The translations under genes and the position numbers were made by a program. 6,586 nt of DNA from Actinomycetes bacterium (GTDB taxonomy: Bacteria > Actinomycetota > Actinomycetes > Actinomycetales > Microbacteriaceae), in assembly GCA_030425055.1 (NCBI GenBank), contig JAUHVN010000163.1:1-6586 (forward strand), in the 5' to 3' direction. Positions 1 to 5,836 of the stretch are shown here, one piece after another; the stretch's first letter is position 1, and every line of letters begins with the position of its first letter. The notes under the pieces were generated by a model, which was given only the letters and a program-made list of their open reading frames with translations, did not search any database and was not told where the DNA came from.

Positions 1-116
1 CGCGCTGCGGATCGCCGCAGACGCGCGAAGTGTCGCGGTTCGGCTCGACGTCGTGCAAGTCGCTGTGGGAGTGCACCGCGTGCCTCGAACCCTTCGACCA
101 CTTCAAGGTGCACTGA
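1..116 (+). CDS. paaD: PaaD, C-terminal end (phenylacetyl-CoA epoxidase Fe-S assembly factor), partial
   Basis: This is the last 37 codons of a gene that begins before the window; the reading frame starts at base 3 and ends with TGA at 114-116. The visible tail carries four cysteines (codons 2, 18, 24 and 27) in a Cys-rich, zinc-ribbon-like arrangement. It contains the segments SRFGSTSCKSLW and EPFDHFKVH, which match the conserved C-terminus of PaaD as I know it. PaaD is a SufT/MIP18-like protein encoded with the PaaABCE multicomponent oxygenase and thought to assist maturation of its iron-sulfur centre. Its position directly before paaE supports the call. The N-terminal MIP18-like domain is outside the window and cannot be checked. 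Confidence 0.87.
   Translation, partial: RCGSPQTREVSRFGSTSCKSLWECTACLEPFDHFKVH
105..110 (+). promoter_or_regulatory. Ribosome binding site for paaE inside the end of paaD
   Basis: AAGGTG lies seven bases (from the end of AAGG) before the ATG at 116 and is embedded in the last codons of paaD. It supports the start at 116 over the in-frame upstream ATG at 53, which would place 21 codons inside paaD with no comparable site before it. The TGA/ATG overlap suggests translational coupling. Confidence 0.6.
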
Positions 117-1303
117 TGGCCGATCGCACCCTCGCCGACGACGAGCAGGTCGCCGACGCGTTCCTCGCGGGCGCCGTCGGCGGCACCGACGCGCCGCGTG
201 CGCGGGCCCGTTTCCACACGCTCACCGTCGACGCGGTGCGCCCGCTGACGGATGCCTCGGTCGAGGTCACCTTCGCGGTGCCCGATGAGCTTCGCGGCGC
301 CTACGACTACCTGCCGGGCCAGCACGTGGCGCTGCGCGCACACCTCGACGGCCGCGAGGTGCGCCGGTCGTACTCGCTGTGCCGCCCGCCCGCGGGCCCG
401 GATGCGCCGGGACCCGCGGCGATCAGCGTCGCGATCAAGCGCGACGAGGGCGGGCGCTTCTCGACGTGGGCGCAGACGGGTCTCAAGCCCGGCGACGAGA
501 TCGACGTCATGAGCCCGCAGGGCACGTTCACCTCATCGCTGGCGGCCCTGGACGGCGCGCACGTCGCCGGCATCGCGGCGGGCTCGGGCATCACGCCGCT
601 CATGGCGCTCGCGCACGCGGTGCTCGCGCGGTCGAACACGTCGCGCTTCACCCTCGTGTACACGAACCGGTCGACGCTCGACGTGATGTTCCTCGAGGAC
701 CTCGCCGACCTCAAGGACCGCTACCCGACGCGACTCGCGGTGCATCACGTGCTCTCGCGCGAGGACCGCTCGGCGCCGCTGCTGTCGGGTCGCATCGACG
801 AGGCCAAGCTGCGCGGCATCCTCGACCGGCTCGTGCTGCCCGAGACGGTCGACGAATGGTTCCTGTGCGGCCCGTTCGACCTCGTGCAGCTGTGCCGCGA
901 TGTGCTCGCCGACATCGGCATCGAGCGCGCCCACGTGCGCTACGAGCTGTTCACGACGGGCGAGCCGGGAGCCGAGCGCCCCGAGGCGGGGCGGCCGGTC
1001 GTGGTGACGCGCGACGAGCCGGTGCACCGCATCGACTTCACGCTCGACGGGCAGGCCGGCTCGGTCGACAGTCCGGTCGCCGCCCGCGAGACGATCCTCA
1101 ACGCGGCGCTGCGCGTGCGTCCCGACGTGCCCTTCGCGTGCGCCGGAGGCGTCTGCGGCACGTGCCGGGCGCGTCTGGTCGAGGGCTCGGTCAACATGAC
1201 CGAGAACTACGCGCTCGAGCCCGACGAGCTCGACCGCGGGTACGTGCTGACCTGCCAGTCCCACCCGACGACCGACCGGGTCGTCGTCGACTACGACATC
1301 TGA
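116..1303 (+). CDS. paaE: PaaE, reductase component of phenylacetyl-CoA 1,2-epoxidase
   Basis: This 395-residue protein would pass electrons from NADPH through FAD and a plant-type [2Fe-2S] cluster to the PaaABC(D) oxygenase that epoxidises phenylacetyl-CoA in the cytoplasm. In order it has a ferredoxin-reductase FAD domain with RSYS at residues 84-87, a nucleotide-binding domain with GSGITP at 156-161 and CGP at 251-253, and a C-terminal ferredoxin domain. The cluster ligands are Cys342, Cys347, Cys350 and Cys380 (C-x4-C-x2-C-x29-C). The stretch LEPDELDRGYVLTCQ strongly resembles E. coli PaaE. The start at 116 overlaps the paaD stop by one base and has an AAGG ribosome binding site. Compared with E. 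coli PaaE (356 residues) there is an N-terminal Ala/Asp-rich extension of about 29 residues before FHTLTV. Other reductases of this fold are possible in principle, but the paaD neighbour makes PaaE the best call. Confidence 0.94.
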   Translation: MADRTLADDEQVADAFLAGAVGGTDAPRARARFHTLTVDAVRPLTDASVEVTFAVPDELRGAYDYLPGQHVALRAHLDGREVRRSYSLCRPPAGPDAPGPAAISVAIKRDEGGRFSTWAQTGLKPGDEIDVMSPQGTFTSSLAALDGAHVAGIAAGSGITPLMALAHAVLARSNTSRFTLVYTNRSTLDVMFLEDLADLKDRYPTRLAVHHVLSREDRSAPLLSGRIDEAKLRGILDRLVLPETVDEWFLCGPFDLVQLCRDVLADIGIERAHVRYELFTTGEPGAERPEAGRPVVVTRDEPVHRIDFTLDGQAGSVDSPVAARETILNAALRVRPDVPFACAGGVCGTCRARLVEGSVNMTENYALEPDELDRGYVLTCQSHPTTDRVVVDYDI

Positions 1304-1318
1304 CCCCGAGGAGCCCCG

Positions 1319-2089
1319 ATGATCGACCTCACCATCGACGACGGGGTCGCCCGCGTCGTGCTCGACAACCCGTCGAAGCTCAACGCGCTCGACGAGACGG
1401 CGCTGCGCGACCTCGGCGCCGCCTACGCCGAGGCCGAGGCATCCGGTGTCCGCGCGCTCGTGCTGCGCGGCGAGGGGCGCGCGTTCTGCGCCGGCCGCGA
1501 CATCTCTGGCGTCGATCCGGCCGAGGACGACGTCTCGGGGTACCTCGACGGGCTCGTCACGCCGCTGCTGCGCCGCATGGCGGCGTTCCCGGCACCCACC
1601 TTCGCCGCCGCCCACGGGGCGTGCCTCGGCGTCGGGCTCGGACTGCTGATCGCCACCGACGTGGTCTACGTCGCCGAGAACGCGAAGATCGGCTCACCCT
1701 TCGCCGCGCTCGGCGCCGCGCTCGACTCGGGCGGGCACGCGCTGTTCGTCGACCGGCTCGGCGCGCACAAAGCGCTCGACCTCATCTACACCGGCCGCCT
1801 CATGACCGGCGAGGAGGCCGTCGCCTCGGGGCTGTTCTCGCGGGCGCTGCCGGCCGACGAGGTCGTCGACACGGCGGAGGATGCCGCTGCTGCGGCGGCG
1901 ACCGGAGCGACCGCCTCATTCCTGGCGAGCAAGCGTCTCGTGGCGCGCATCCGCGACGAGCGGCTCGCTCTGTGGGACGTCATGGCCGAGGAGAACCGCG
2001 CCCAGGTCGCGCTGCGCGACACCGAGGACTACCGCGAGGGGTTCGCCGCCTTCCAGCAGAAGCGCGCACCGCGCTTCACCGGCCGCTGA
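1319..2089 (+). CDS. paaG: PaaG-like enoyl-CoA hydratase/isomerase family protein
   Basis: This 256-residue crotonase-fold protein probably isomerises ring-1,2-epoxyphenylacetyl-CoA to the oxepin-CoA, the step after the PaaABCDE epoxidase. GRAFCAGRD near residues 56-64 and HGACLGVGLGL near 100-110 form the CoA-binding and oxyanion-hole regions. Asp136, followed by SGG, sits where E. coli PaaG has its catalytic Asp136, and the position used by the first catalytic Glu of true hydratases has no acid. The C-terminus (DYREGFAAFQQKRAPRFTGR) resembles the PaaG tail closely. A CGAGGAG ribosome binding site lies at 1307-1313, five bases before the ATG, and the gene follows paaE by 15 bases, so it should be cotranscribed. 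The crotonase family is certain; the exact substrate is inferred from Asp136, the tail and the operon. PaaF or a general enoyl-CoA hydratase is the alternative. Confidence 0.78.
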   Translation: MIDLTIDDGVARVVLDNPSKLNALDETALRDLGAAYAEAEASGVRALVLRGEGRAFCAGRDISGVDPAEDDVSGYLDGLVTPLLRRMAAFPAPTFAAAHGACLGVGLGLLIATDVVYVAENAKIGSPFAALGAALDSGGHALFVDRLGAHKALDLIYTGRLMTGEEAVASGLFSRALPADEVVDTAEDAAAAAATGATASFLASKRLVARIRDERLALWDVMAEENRAQVALRDTEDYREGFAAFQQKRAPRFTGR

Positions 2090-2094
2090 GTCGA

Positions 2095-2123
2095 TCGGAC
2101 CAGTCGCCGACGCCAGGTAGCGT
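2095..2123 (+). promoter_or_regulatory. Putative leaderless promoter of the AlaX-like gene
   Basis: A -10-like TAGCGT lies at 2118-2123, and six bases separate it from the ATG at 2130, so transcription would begin at or next to the start codon. A weak -35 candidate, TCGGAC, lies at 2095-2100 with a 17-base spacer. There is no well-placed Shine-Dalgarno sequence: AGG at 2115-2117 is too far from the ATG. The same -10-to-start spacing recurs at 5733-5745 in this window. Leaderless transcripts are common in Actinobacteria; this one is inferred from spacing only. Confidence 0.5.
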
Positions 2124-2129
2124 CGAACC

Positions 2130-2999
2130 ATGACACTCCCCACGGCGGACACCGCCGTCGACTACCCGCGCGGTGCCGTCGAATCCGACGGAACCGTCGT
2201 CCACGTCGCCGACGCCACCGGTGACCTTCTCGCCGTGCTGCTCGATCGCACGGCCTTCCATCCCGTCGACGCCCATTGGCCCGACCAGCCCGCCGACCGC
2301 GGGATGCTCGAGATCGCCGGCGGCGCGGTGGTGCCGATCGTCGACGCCGTCGTGGCCGCGACCGACGGCGAGACGCTCTTCCTCGGCGACGACGTTCCGG
2401 TGCGCACCGGCACCGAGGGCTGGGTGTTCGCGGTCGCCCACCTCGTGCCGGCGGGCTCGCCGGTCGCAGCGGGCGACGCCGTGCGCGTCGTCGTCGACGC
2501 CGATCATCGCGCGGCGCTGTCGATCGGGCACACCGCGTGCCATCTGGCATCCCTCGCGCTCGATCGCGCGCTGACGGATGCCTGGAGCAAGCCGGTGCCC
2601 GGCGACGCCCTCGGTGCTCCCGGCTTCGACGCGCAGGCGATCGAGACCTCGACGATCCTCGAGCGCGGCTCGCGCGACGTCTACCGCATCGGCAAGTCGC
2701 TGCGCCGCAAGGGGTTCGATCCGGCCGCGTTCGACGATCCGGCCGCTGTGGCCGACCGGATCAACGCGATCCTCGCGGAGTGGGCGGCGACGGGCGCGGC
2801 GGTGCACGTCGACGCCCCGGATGCCGGGCTGTCGGCCCGCCGCAGCTGGGTGTGCGAGCTGCCCGAGGGCGAGGCCCGCATCCCGTGCGGCGGCACGCAC
2901 GCGGCGAGCCTCGCCGACCTCGGCACGGTGTCGGTGGCGTTCGCCGTCGAGGACGTGCCGGGCGCGCGCCAGGTCGTGATGACGACGACGGCGGCCTGA
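2130..2999 (+). CDS. AlaX-like alanyl-tRNA editing (metal-dependent hydrolase) protein
   Basis: This 289-residue protein resembles the editing domain of alanyl-tRNA synthetase as a free-standing protein (AlaX family), which hydrolyses Ser or Gly mischarged onto tRNA-Ala in the cytoplasm. The zinc-binding pattern is present: HTACH with His134 and His138 (HxxxH), and CGGTH with Cys253 and His257 (CxxxH), followed by the family-typical SLADLG. The N-terminal barrel is represented by residues 1-120. The Gly-rich GGGQ loop usual in AlaX proteins is replaced at residues 41-58 by HPVDAHWPDQPADRG, which is longer and lacks the glycines. The gene lies 40 bases after the Paa gene but seems to have its own leaderless promoter, so it is probably a separate unit. 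The fold and metal site are well supported; the tRNA substrate is an inference from the family. Confidence 0.82.
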   Translation: MTLPTADTAVDYPRGAVESDGTVVHVADATGDLLAVLLDRTAFHPVDAHWPDQPADRGMLEIAGGAVVPIVDAVVAATDGETLFLGDDVPVRTGTEGWVFAVAHLVPAGSPVAAGDAVRVVVDADHRAALSIGHTACHLASLALDRALTDAWSKPVPGDALGAPGFDAQAIETSTILERGSRDVYRIGKSLRRKGFDPAAFDDPAAVADRINAILAEWAATGAAVHVDAPDAGLSARRSWVCELPEGEARIPCGGTHAASLADLGTVSVAFAVEDVPGARQVVMTTTAA

Positions 3000-3013
3000 C
3001 CGGCCCGGAAATG

Positions 3014-3050
3014 ACTGCGACCGCGACGCCGAAGGCGCCGCGGTCGCAGT
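3014..3050. terminator. Bidirectional hairpin terminator between convergent genes
   Basis: ACTGCGACCGCG (3014-3025) and CGCGGTCGCAGT (3039-3050) form a perfect 12-bp stem. After one mismatch, CGCC/GGCG (3027-3030/3034-3037) extends it to a GAA loop. It sits between the stop codons at 2999 (plus strand) and 3064 (minus strand), so it can serve both genes. No long T-run follows on either side: GTTCTC on the plus strand and CATTTCC on the minus strand. This is usual for high-GC actinobacterial terminators. Confidence 0.82.
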
Positions 3051-3063
3051 GTTCTCGGGGGGA

Positions 3064-5493
3064 TCAGCCGGTGATCTTCTTCTTGTTGAAGTTCTTCCCG
3101 CTGCCGTCCGGCTTGTAGTTCTTCTCGACGTTGCCGGCCGAGTCGACCGAGAACCAGTTGATCTGGGTCCCGACCGGAACGGTCAGCAGTTCGCCGCCCT
3201 CACGCACGCCGGCGCTGGCGAACAGCGTCGACTCGTAGGTGGGCGTCGAGCCGTCGAGGGTGTAGAACACCGACGCCGTCTCGCTCGTCGTGAACTGCAC
3301 GTTCACCATGCCCGGCTCACTCGCCGGTGCGCTGATGATCGAGCTCGTCGGACGCTGGTGGTCCTTGTCGAAGTCGTACGCGACCTCGAACAGCTCCACC
3401 AGTCCGTTCGCGTACTCCTGCGACTCGGGGTGCGCGGCGGCCGCGTTCGGGTTCTCGCTCTCGAACGGAGGCTGGAAGGTCGAGCCCACCTCGAAGTTCC
3501 AGGCGTAGATCCCGTACTTGTACCAGAGCATGTCACCCGAGTTGCCGGCCGCCGAGTACAGCACGTCGGCGATCGGGCCCGTGCGCGCCGGGGTCACCGA
3601 GAGACCGCGGTACCGCTTGATCTCGGTGAGGATCCGCGACGAGGCGCCCCAGAAGAACGACTCCTGCTCGAGCGTCGGACGCGGAGCCTCGATGCGACCC
3701 GGCGTGATGTACGCCCCCGGCGACCACATGAAGTAGTTGCCCGAGCTGTGCAGGTTCATCGAGAACTTGATGTTCGGGTTCGCCCCGGCGATCCAGTCCA
3801 CGTTGGCGCTCTCCGGCTCGCTCAGCTCCGCCGGGCCCGCGTACGTGCCGCTGGTGCACGAGAACGAGGCGCCGTTGTAGCCGTCGAACAGGCTGTACGT
3901 GTCGTAGTTGCGGTTGTTGTCGACGCCCCAGCTGTTGCGGGCGTTGTAGTCCGCGCTGCCGGAGAGATCGCAGTGGTTGGTCATGTTCTTGCGCTGCGAC
4001 GAGAAGTCGTAGAACGAGTACATGCCACCGTCGGGGTTGATCGACGGGACGATGAAGATGTCGAGGTTGTTGACCAGCTTCTTCGTCTCGGCGTCGGTCG
4101 CGTAGTTGCGCAGCATGCGCTCCGCGGTCTCGATCGTCACCAGCGGCGGAACCCACTCACGGGCGTGCTCCTGGGCGTACGCGAGCACACCCGTCTTCGA
4201 GCCGTCGCGGTGCTTGCCGATGCGGATGCCGTAGACGGTCTGCGGCCCGCGCAGCACGTCCTCGGGCACCGACAGTCCGTCGGTGAGGTCTGCCGCATCC
4301 GGCGCCACTGTGCCACCACCGGAGTTGCCGCGGTAGGTGTACGCGACGACGAGGGCGGATGCCGCGGGCGAGGCGTTGACCGCGGCGACGACGTCGGCGG
4401 CCGAGCTGTTGACGTCACCCGACGCGTCGGTTCCGAGCGACACCGTGATGTCGTCACCCGACACCGACACCGACAGCGGTGAGTCCGCCGCACCCGGGTC
4501 GACCATGGCGAAGCTGAGGTCGTTGCCGCCCTCATGGCCCCACGCGTGCGAGTCGACGCCGACGCGGTTCGAGCTCGACGAGCCGAGCAGGGCCTGCGCG
4601 AGACGCTGGTATCCGTTGGTCTGGTACGGCATCTCGAAGATCTCGGAGATCTCGGGGAACTCGTCCGCGAGGGCCTTGATCCGGTCGTACAGCTCGACGG
4701 GGGTCAGGTACGACGTGATGAAGTCGGACTGGTAGTTCGGACCGAACTGGTCCTCGCCCTCGATGGGCAGCCAGTCGGTGACCTTCACGGTCGCGACGTC
4801 ACCGGTCGGGCTCGTGATCTGCACGTAGTCGGGACGCGTCTCGACCGCGGTCGCGCCGCGGTGGTAGAGGTACACGCCGGCGTCGACGAAGCGGCTGATG
4901 TTCTGGCTGCCGCCGTCTCCGATCGCCGTGCCGGGACCGGCGTCGCGCTGCACGGTCAGCTGGGTGCTGCTGGCCTGTCCGCCCGCCCACTTGGCCTCGA
5001 CCGACAGGTAGCCCTGGCCGAACGAGGTGTACCAGTCGGCGCGCACGATGCGCACATCGGACTCGCCGGCGGCCACGGCCTGCTCGAACGCCTCGTTGTC
5101 GGCGGTGTTGCGGGCGATGGTGGCCTCGCGCTCGGCGACGGCCGCCTCGGTGTCGTCCTCGTCGTGGATGGACTTGCCGACGGCGAAGCCCTTCGACTCG
5201 AGCGCCGTGGCCTCCTTCGCGCTGATGACGGCGTGCACCGTGATCGAGCCGTTGTTCTCGGGGTGGACGTGGTGGTCGAGGTCGACCCCGGTGTCGACCA
5301 GGCGGTCGAGCTCCGTCGTGTCGGCCACGGTGATCTCGACGACCTGGACGGACTCATCCGCGTCGCGGACGAGCTCGAGCTCGGTCTCGGATCCGACGGC
5401 GCCGACCGGTCCCAGGGTCGTCACCAACAGCCCGAGCAGGCCGGCCGCAGCGGCCGTCCCCCCGAGCGCTCTCCTTCTGACTTTCGACAACAT
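3064..5493 (-). CDS. Secreted M14 family zinc carboxypeptidase with inserted beta domain and chitobiase-C-like tail
   Basis: This 809-residue exported protein is predicted to remove C-terminal residues from peptides outside the cell. A Sec signal peptide covers about residues 1-34 (KVRRR, then an Ala/Leu/Val core). Residues 36-145 look like a propeptide with a charged helix, and 148-260 are beta-rich and unassigned. The M14 domain begins near Tyr262. Its zinc ligands are His443, Glu446 (HARE) and His582. Numbered against bovine carboxypeptidase A, Arg501 matches R127, Asn527-Arg528 match N144-R145, Tyr646 matches Y248 and Glu668 matches E270, so it should be active. The position of the pocket-floor residue 255 is Gly653, so specificity is unclear. 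Residues about 324-415 interrupt the M14 domain with an Ala/Ser/Val-rich beta-type insert. Residues about 714-800 (YTLDGSTPT, SAGNVE) resemble the chitobiase/beta-hexosaminidase C-terminal domain and may anchor or extend the enzyme. The gene is convergent with the AlaX-like gene and divergent from CBS. Confidence 0.95.
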   Translation of the reverse strand: MLSKVRRRALGGTAAAAGLLGLLVTTLGPVGAVGSETELELVRDADESVQVVEITVADTTELDRLVDTGVDLDHHVHPENNGSITVHAVISAKEATALESKGFAVGKSIHDEDDTEAAVAEREATIARNTADNEAFEQAVAAGESDVRIVRADWYTSFGQGYLSVEAKWAGGQASSTQLTVQRDAGPGTAIGDGGSQNISRFVDAGVYLYHRGATAVETRPDYVQITSPTGDVATVKVTDWLPIEGEDQFGPNYQSDFITSYLTPVELYDRIKALADEFPEISEIFEMPYQTNGYQRLAQALLGSSSSNRVGVDSHAWGHEGGNDLSFAMVDPGAADSPLSVSVSGDDITVSLGTDASGDVNSSAADVVAAVNASPAASALVVAYTYRGNSGGGTVAPDAADLTDGLSVPEDVLRGPQTVYGIRIGKHRDGSKTGVLAYAQEHAREWVPPLVTIETAERMLRNYATDAETKKLVNNLDIFIVPSINPDGGMYSFYDFSSQRKNMTNHCDLSGSADYNARNSWGVDNNRNYDTYSLFDGYNGASFSCTSGTYAGPAELSEPESANVDWIAGANPNIKFSMNLHSSGNYFMWSPGAYITPGRIEAPRPTLEQESFFWGASSRILTEIKRYRGLSVTPARTGPIADVLYSAAGNSGDMLWYKYGIYAWNFEVGSTFQPPFESENPNAAAAHPESQEYANGLVELFEVAYDFDKDHQRPTSSIISAPASEPGMVNVQFTTSETASVFYTLDGSTPTYESTLFASAGVREGGELLTVPVGTQINWFSVDSAGNVEKNYKPDGSGKNFNKKKITG

Positions 5494-5504
5494 CAGGCGA
5501 ACTG

Positions 5505-5513
5505 CCTCTCCTC
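5505..5513 (-). promoter_or_regulatory. Ribosome binding site for the M14 peptidase, long spacing
   Basis: Read on the minus strand, GAGGAGAGG precedes the ATG (5493-5491). Eleven bases separate its last G from the ATG, longer than the usual 5-9. No alternative in-frame ATG, GTG or TTG lies between the site and this ATG, and the signal peptide begins properly here, so the start is kept. Confidence 0.6.
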
Positions 5514-5537
5514 GTGGGGCGCATCGCTGCGCAACGA

Positions 5538-5578
5538 GCCGGAGAAGTGCTCGGATGGAGGGCCTGCACCTCTCCGGC
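5538..5578 (-). promoter_or_regulatory. Strong hairpin in the 5' leader of the peptidase mRNA
   Basis: GCCGGAGA (5538-5545) and TCTCCGGC (5571-5578) form a perfect 8-bp stem. After one A/C mismatch the stem continues with GTGC (5547-5550) and GCAC (5566-5569), leaving a 15-base loop. It lies 44 bases before the peptidase ATG within the predicted transcript. A smaller hairpin (GCGCA/TGCGC, 5519-5532) lies between it and the ribosome binding site. It could protect the mRNA, regulate translation or act as an attenuator; the sequence does not say which. There is no U-tract after it. Confidence 0.5.
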
Positions 5579-5628
5579 GGCGTCGGCGGGGGGTACGCGG
5601 GGGTGCGGACGCGTCGACGCTTGCGACC

Positions 5629-5658
5629 TGTCTAGCGGCTTTTCAGTTAATAGGTCAA
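5629..5658 (-). promoter_or_regulatory. Putative sigma-70-type promoter of the M14 peptidase
   Basis: On the minus strand, TTGACC (plus-strand positions 5653-5658) matches the -35 consensus in five of six bases. Eighteen bases later, TAGACA (5629-5634) is a modest -10 box. Transcription would start near 5622, giving a leader of about 130 bases that contains the hairpin at 5538-5578. This is the best promoter match on this strand in the AT-rich part of the intergenic region. Confidence 0.45.
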
Positions 5659-5713
5659 TACCGAATTTCACTTCTCGGTAAGCGGATATCCGAACAGAAT
5701 GACCTTTCGGTAA
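5651..5713. promoter_or_regulatory. Cluster of TTCGGTA-type motifs, possible operator between divergent promoters
   Basis: TACCGAA at 5659-5665 is the reverse complement of TTCGGTA at 5706-5712. A further TCGGTA at 5675-5680 forms an inverted repeat with TACCGA at 5659-5664 (10-base spacer). TCGGTAA recurs at 5675 and 5707, 32 bases apart (about three helical turns). AGGTCA (5652-5657) and TGACCT (5700-5705) form another inverted pair. The cluster overlaps the peptidase -35 box and lies just before the CBS leader promoter, so a regulator bound here could affect both genes. No regulator can be named from the motif. Confidence 0.35.
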
Positions 5714-5732
5714 CACGGTTGCTCCACCCGGA

Positions 5733-5738
5733 TACACT
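5733..5738 (+). promoter_or_regulatory. -10 box of the CBS leader transcript
   Basis: TACACT fits the TAnnnT form of actinobacterial -10 boxes and lies in a local dip of GC content. Six bases separate it from the GTG at 5745, the same spacing as at the AlaX-like gene, so transcription would start on or next to that GTG. I see no good -35 hexamer 16-19 bases upstream (GTAACA at 5710-5715 is poor), which may mean dependence on an activator. Confidence 0.55.
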
Positions 5739-5744
5739 TGAACG

Positions 5745-5774
5745 GTGTTGATCCGCGCCTGTTGTCGTCGTTGA
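5745..5774 (+). CDS. Leaderless Cys-Cys leader peptide upstream of CBS (9 codons)
   Basis: A short frame runs from GTG (5745-5747) to TGA (5772-5774) and encodes MLIRACCRR. The Cys codons are TGT TGT (5760-5765) and the two final Arg codons are CGT CGT. By hand count all 19 Cys codons in the six real genes of the window are TGC, so this pair stands out. The frame starts six bases after a -10 box and has no ribosome binding site, as expected for leaderless translation. It lies 72 bases before CBS, an enzyme of cysteine/methionine interconversion. Leaderless polycysteine short ORFs that sense cysteine are established in mycobacteria. I infer a regulatory leader peptide whose translation stalls when Cys-tRNA is scarce; the peptide itself probably has no function. 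Chance occurrence of so short a frame is the main alternative. Confidence 0.7.
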   Translation: MLIRACCRR

Positions 5775-5831
5775 ATCGCGACCTCTCCCACCACTGACGA
5801 CAGACTCCGCGCGCGCCCGTGCGGACCGACC

Positions 5832-5836
5832 GAGGA
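5832..5836 (+). promoter_or_regulatory. Ribosome binding site of CBS, inside the attenuator pairing
   Basis: GAGGA lies ten bases before the GTG start at 5847. Its last two bases and the following CAACAG belong to the arm that can pair with the leader-peptide Cys codons. CCTC at 5782-5785 could also mask its GAGG part. Confidence 0.5.

Noticed and set aside
533..1615. 360-codon open frame on the minus strand, antisense to paaE and the PaaG-like gene
   Set aside because: Arg/Val/Glu-rich mirror of the coding frame with no recognisable domain; the sense genes have full catalytic motifs.
379..2133. 584-codon open frame on the plus strand, overlapping paaE and the PaaG-like gene
   Set aside because: Its translation is Arg/Ala/Gly-rich low-complexity protein without family motifs, and it is offset from two clearly functional genes. 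It is a by-product of high GC.
2076..2900. 274-codon minus-strand frame antisense to the AlaX-like gene
   Set aside because: No motifs and typical antisense composition; the plus-strand frame carries intact HxxxH and CxxxH metal sites.
3049..4482. 477-codon plus-strand frame antisense to the M14 peptidase
   Set aside because: Composition dominated by Arg, Val and Asp, no domain, and it begins inside the terminator region. The minus-strand frame has a signal peptide and all M14 catalytic residues.
4534..5751. 405-codon plus-strand frame antisense to the peptidase N-terminus and running through the intergenic region
   Set aside because: It crosses the predicted promoters and the CBS leader -10 box and shows no family resemblance; it is a GC-driven shadow frame.
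5806..5825. Hairpin in the CBS leader as an intrinsic terminator
   Set aside because: The stem (8 bp with one G-U) is followed by GGACC-type sequence with no U-rich tract, so control by termination is less likely than control of translation.
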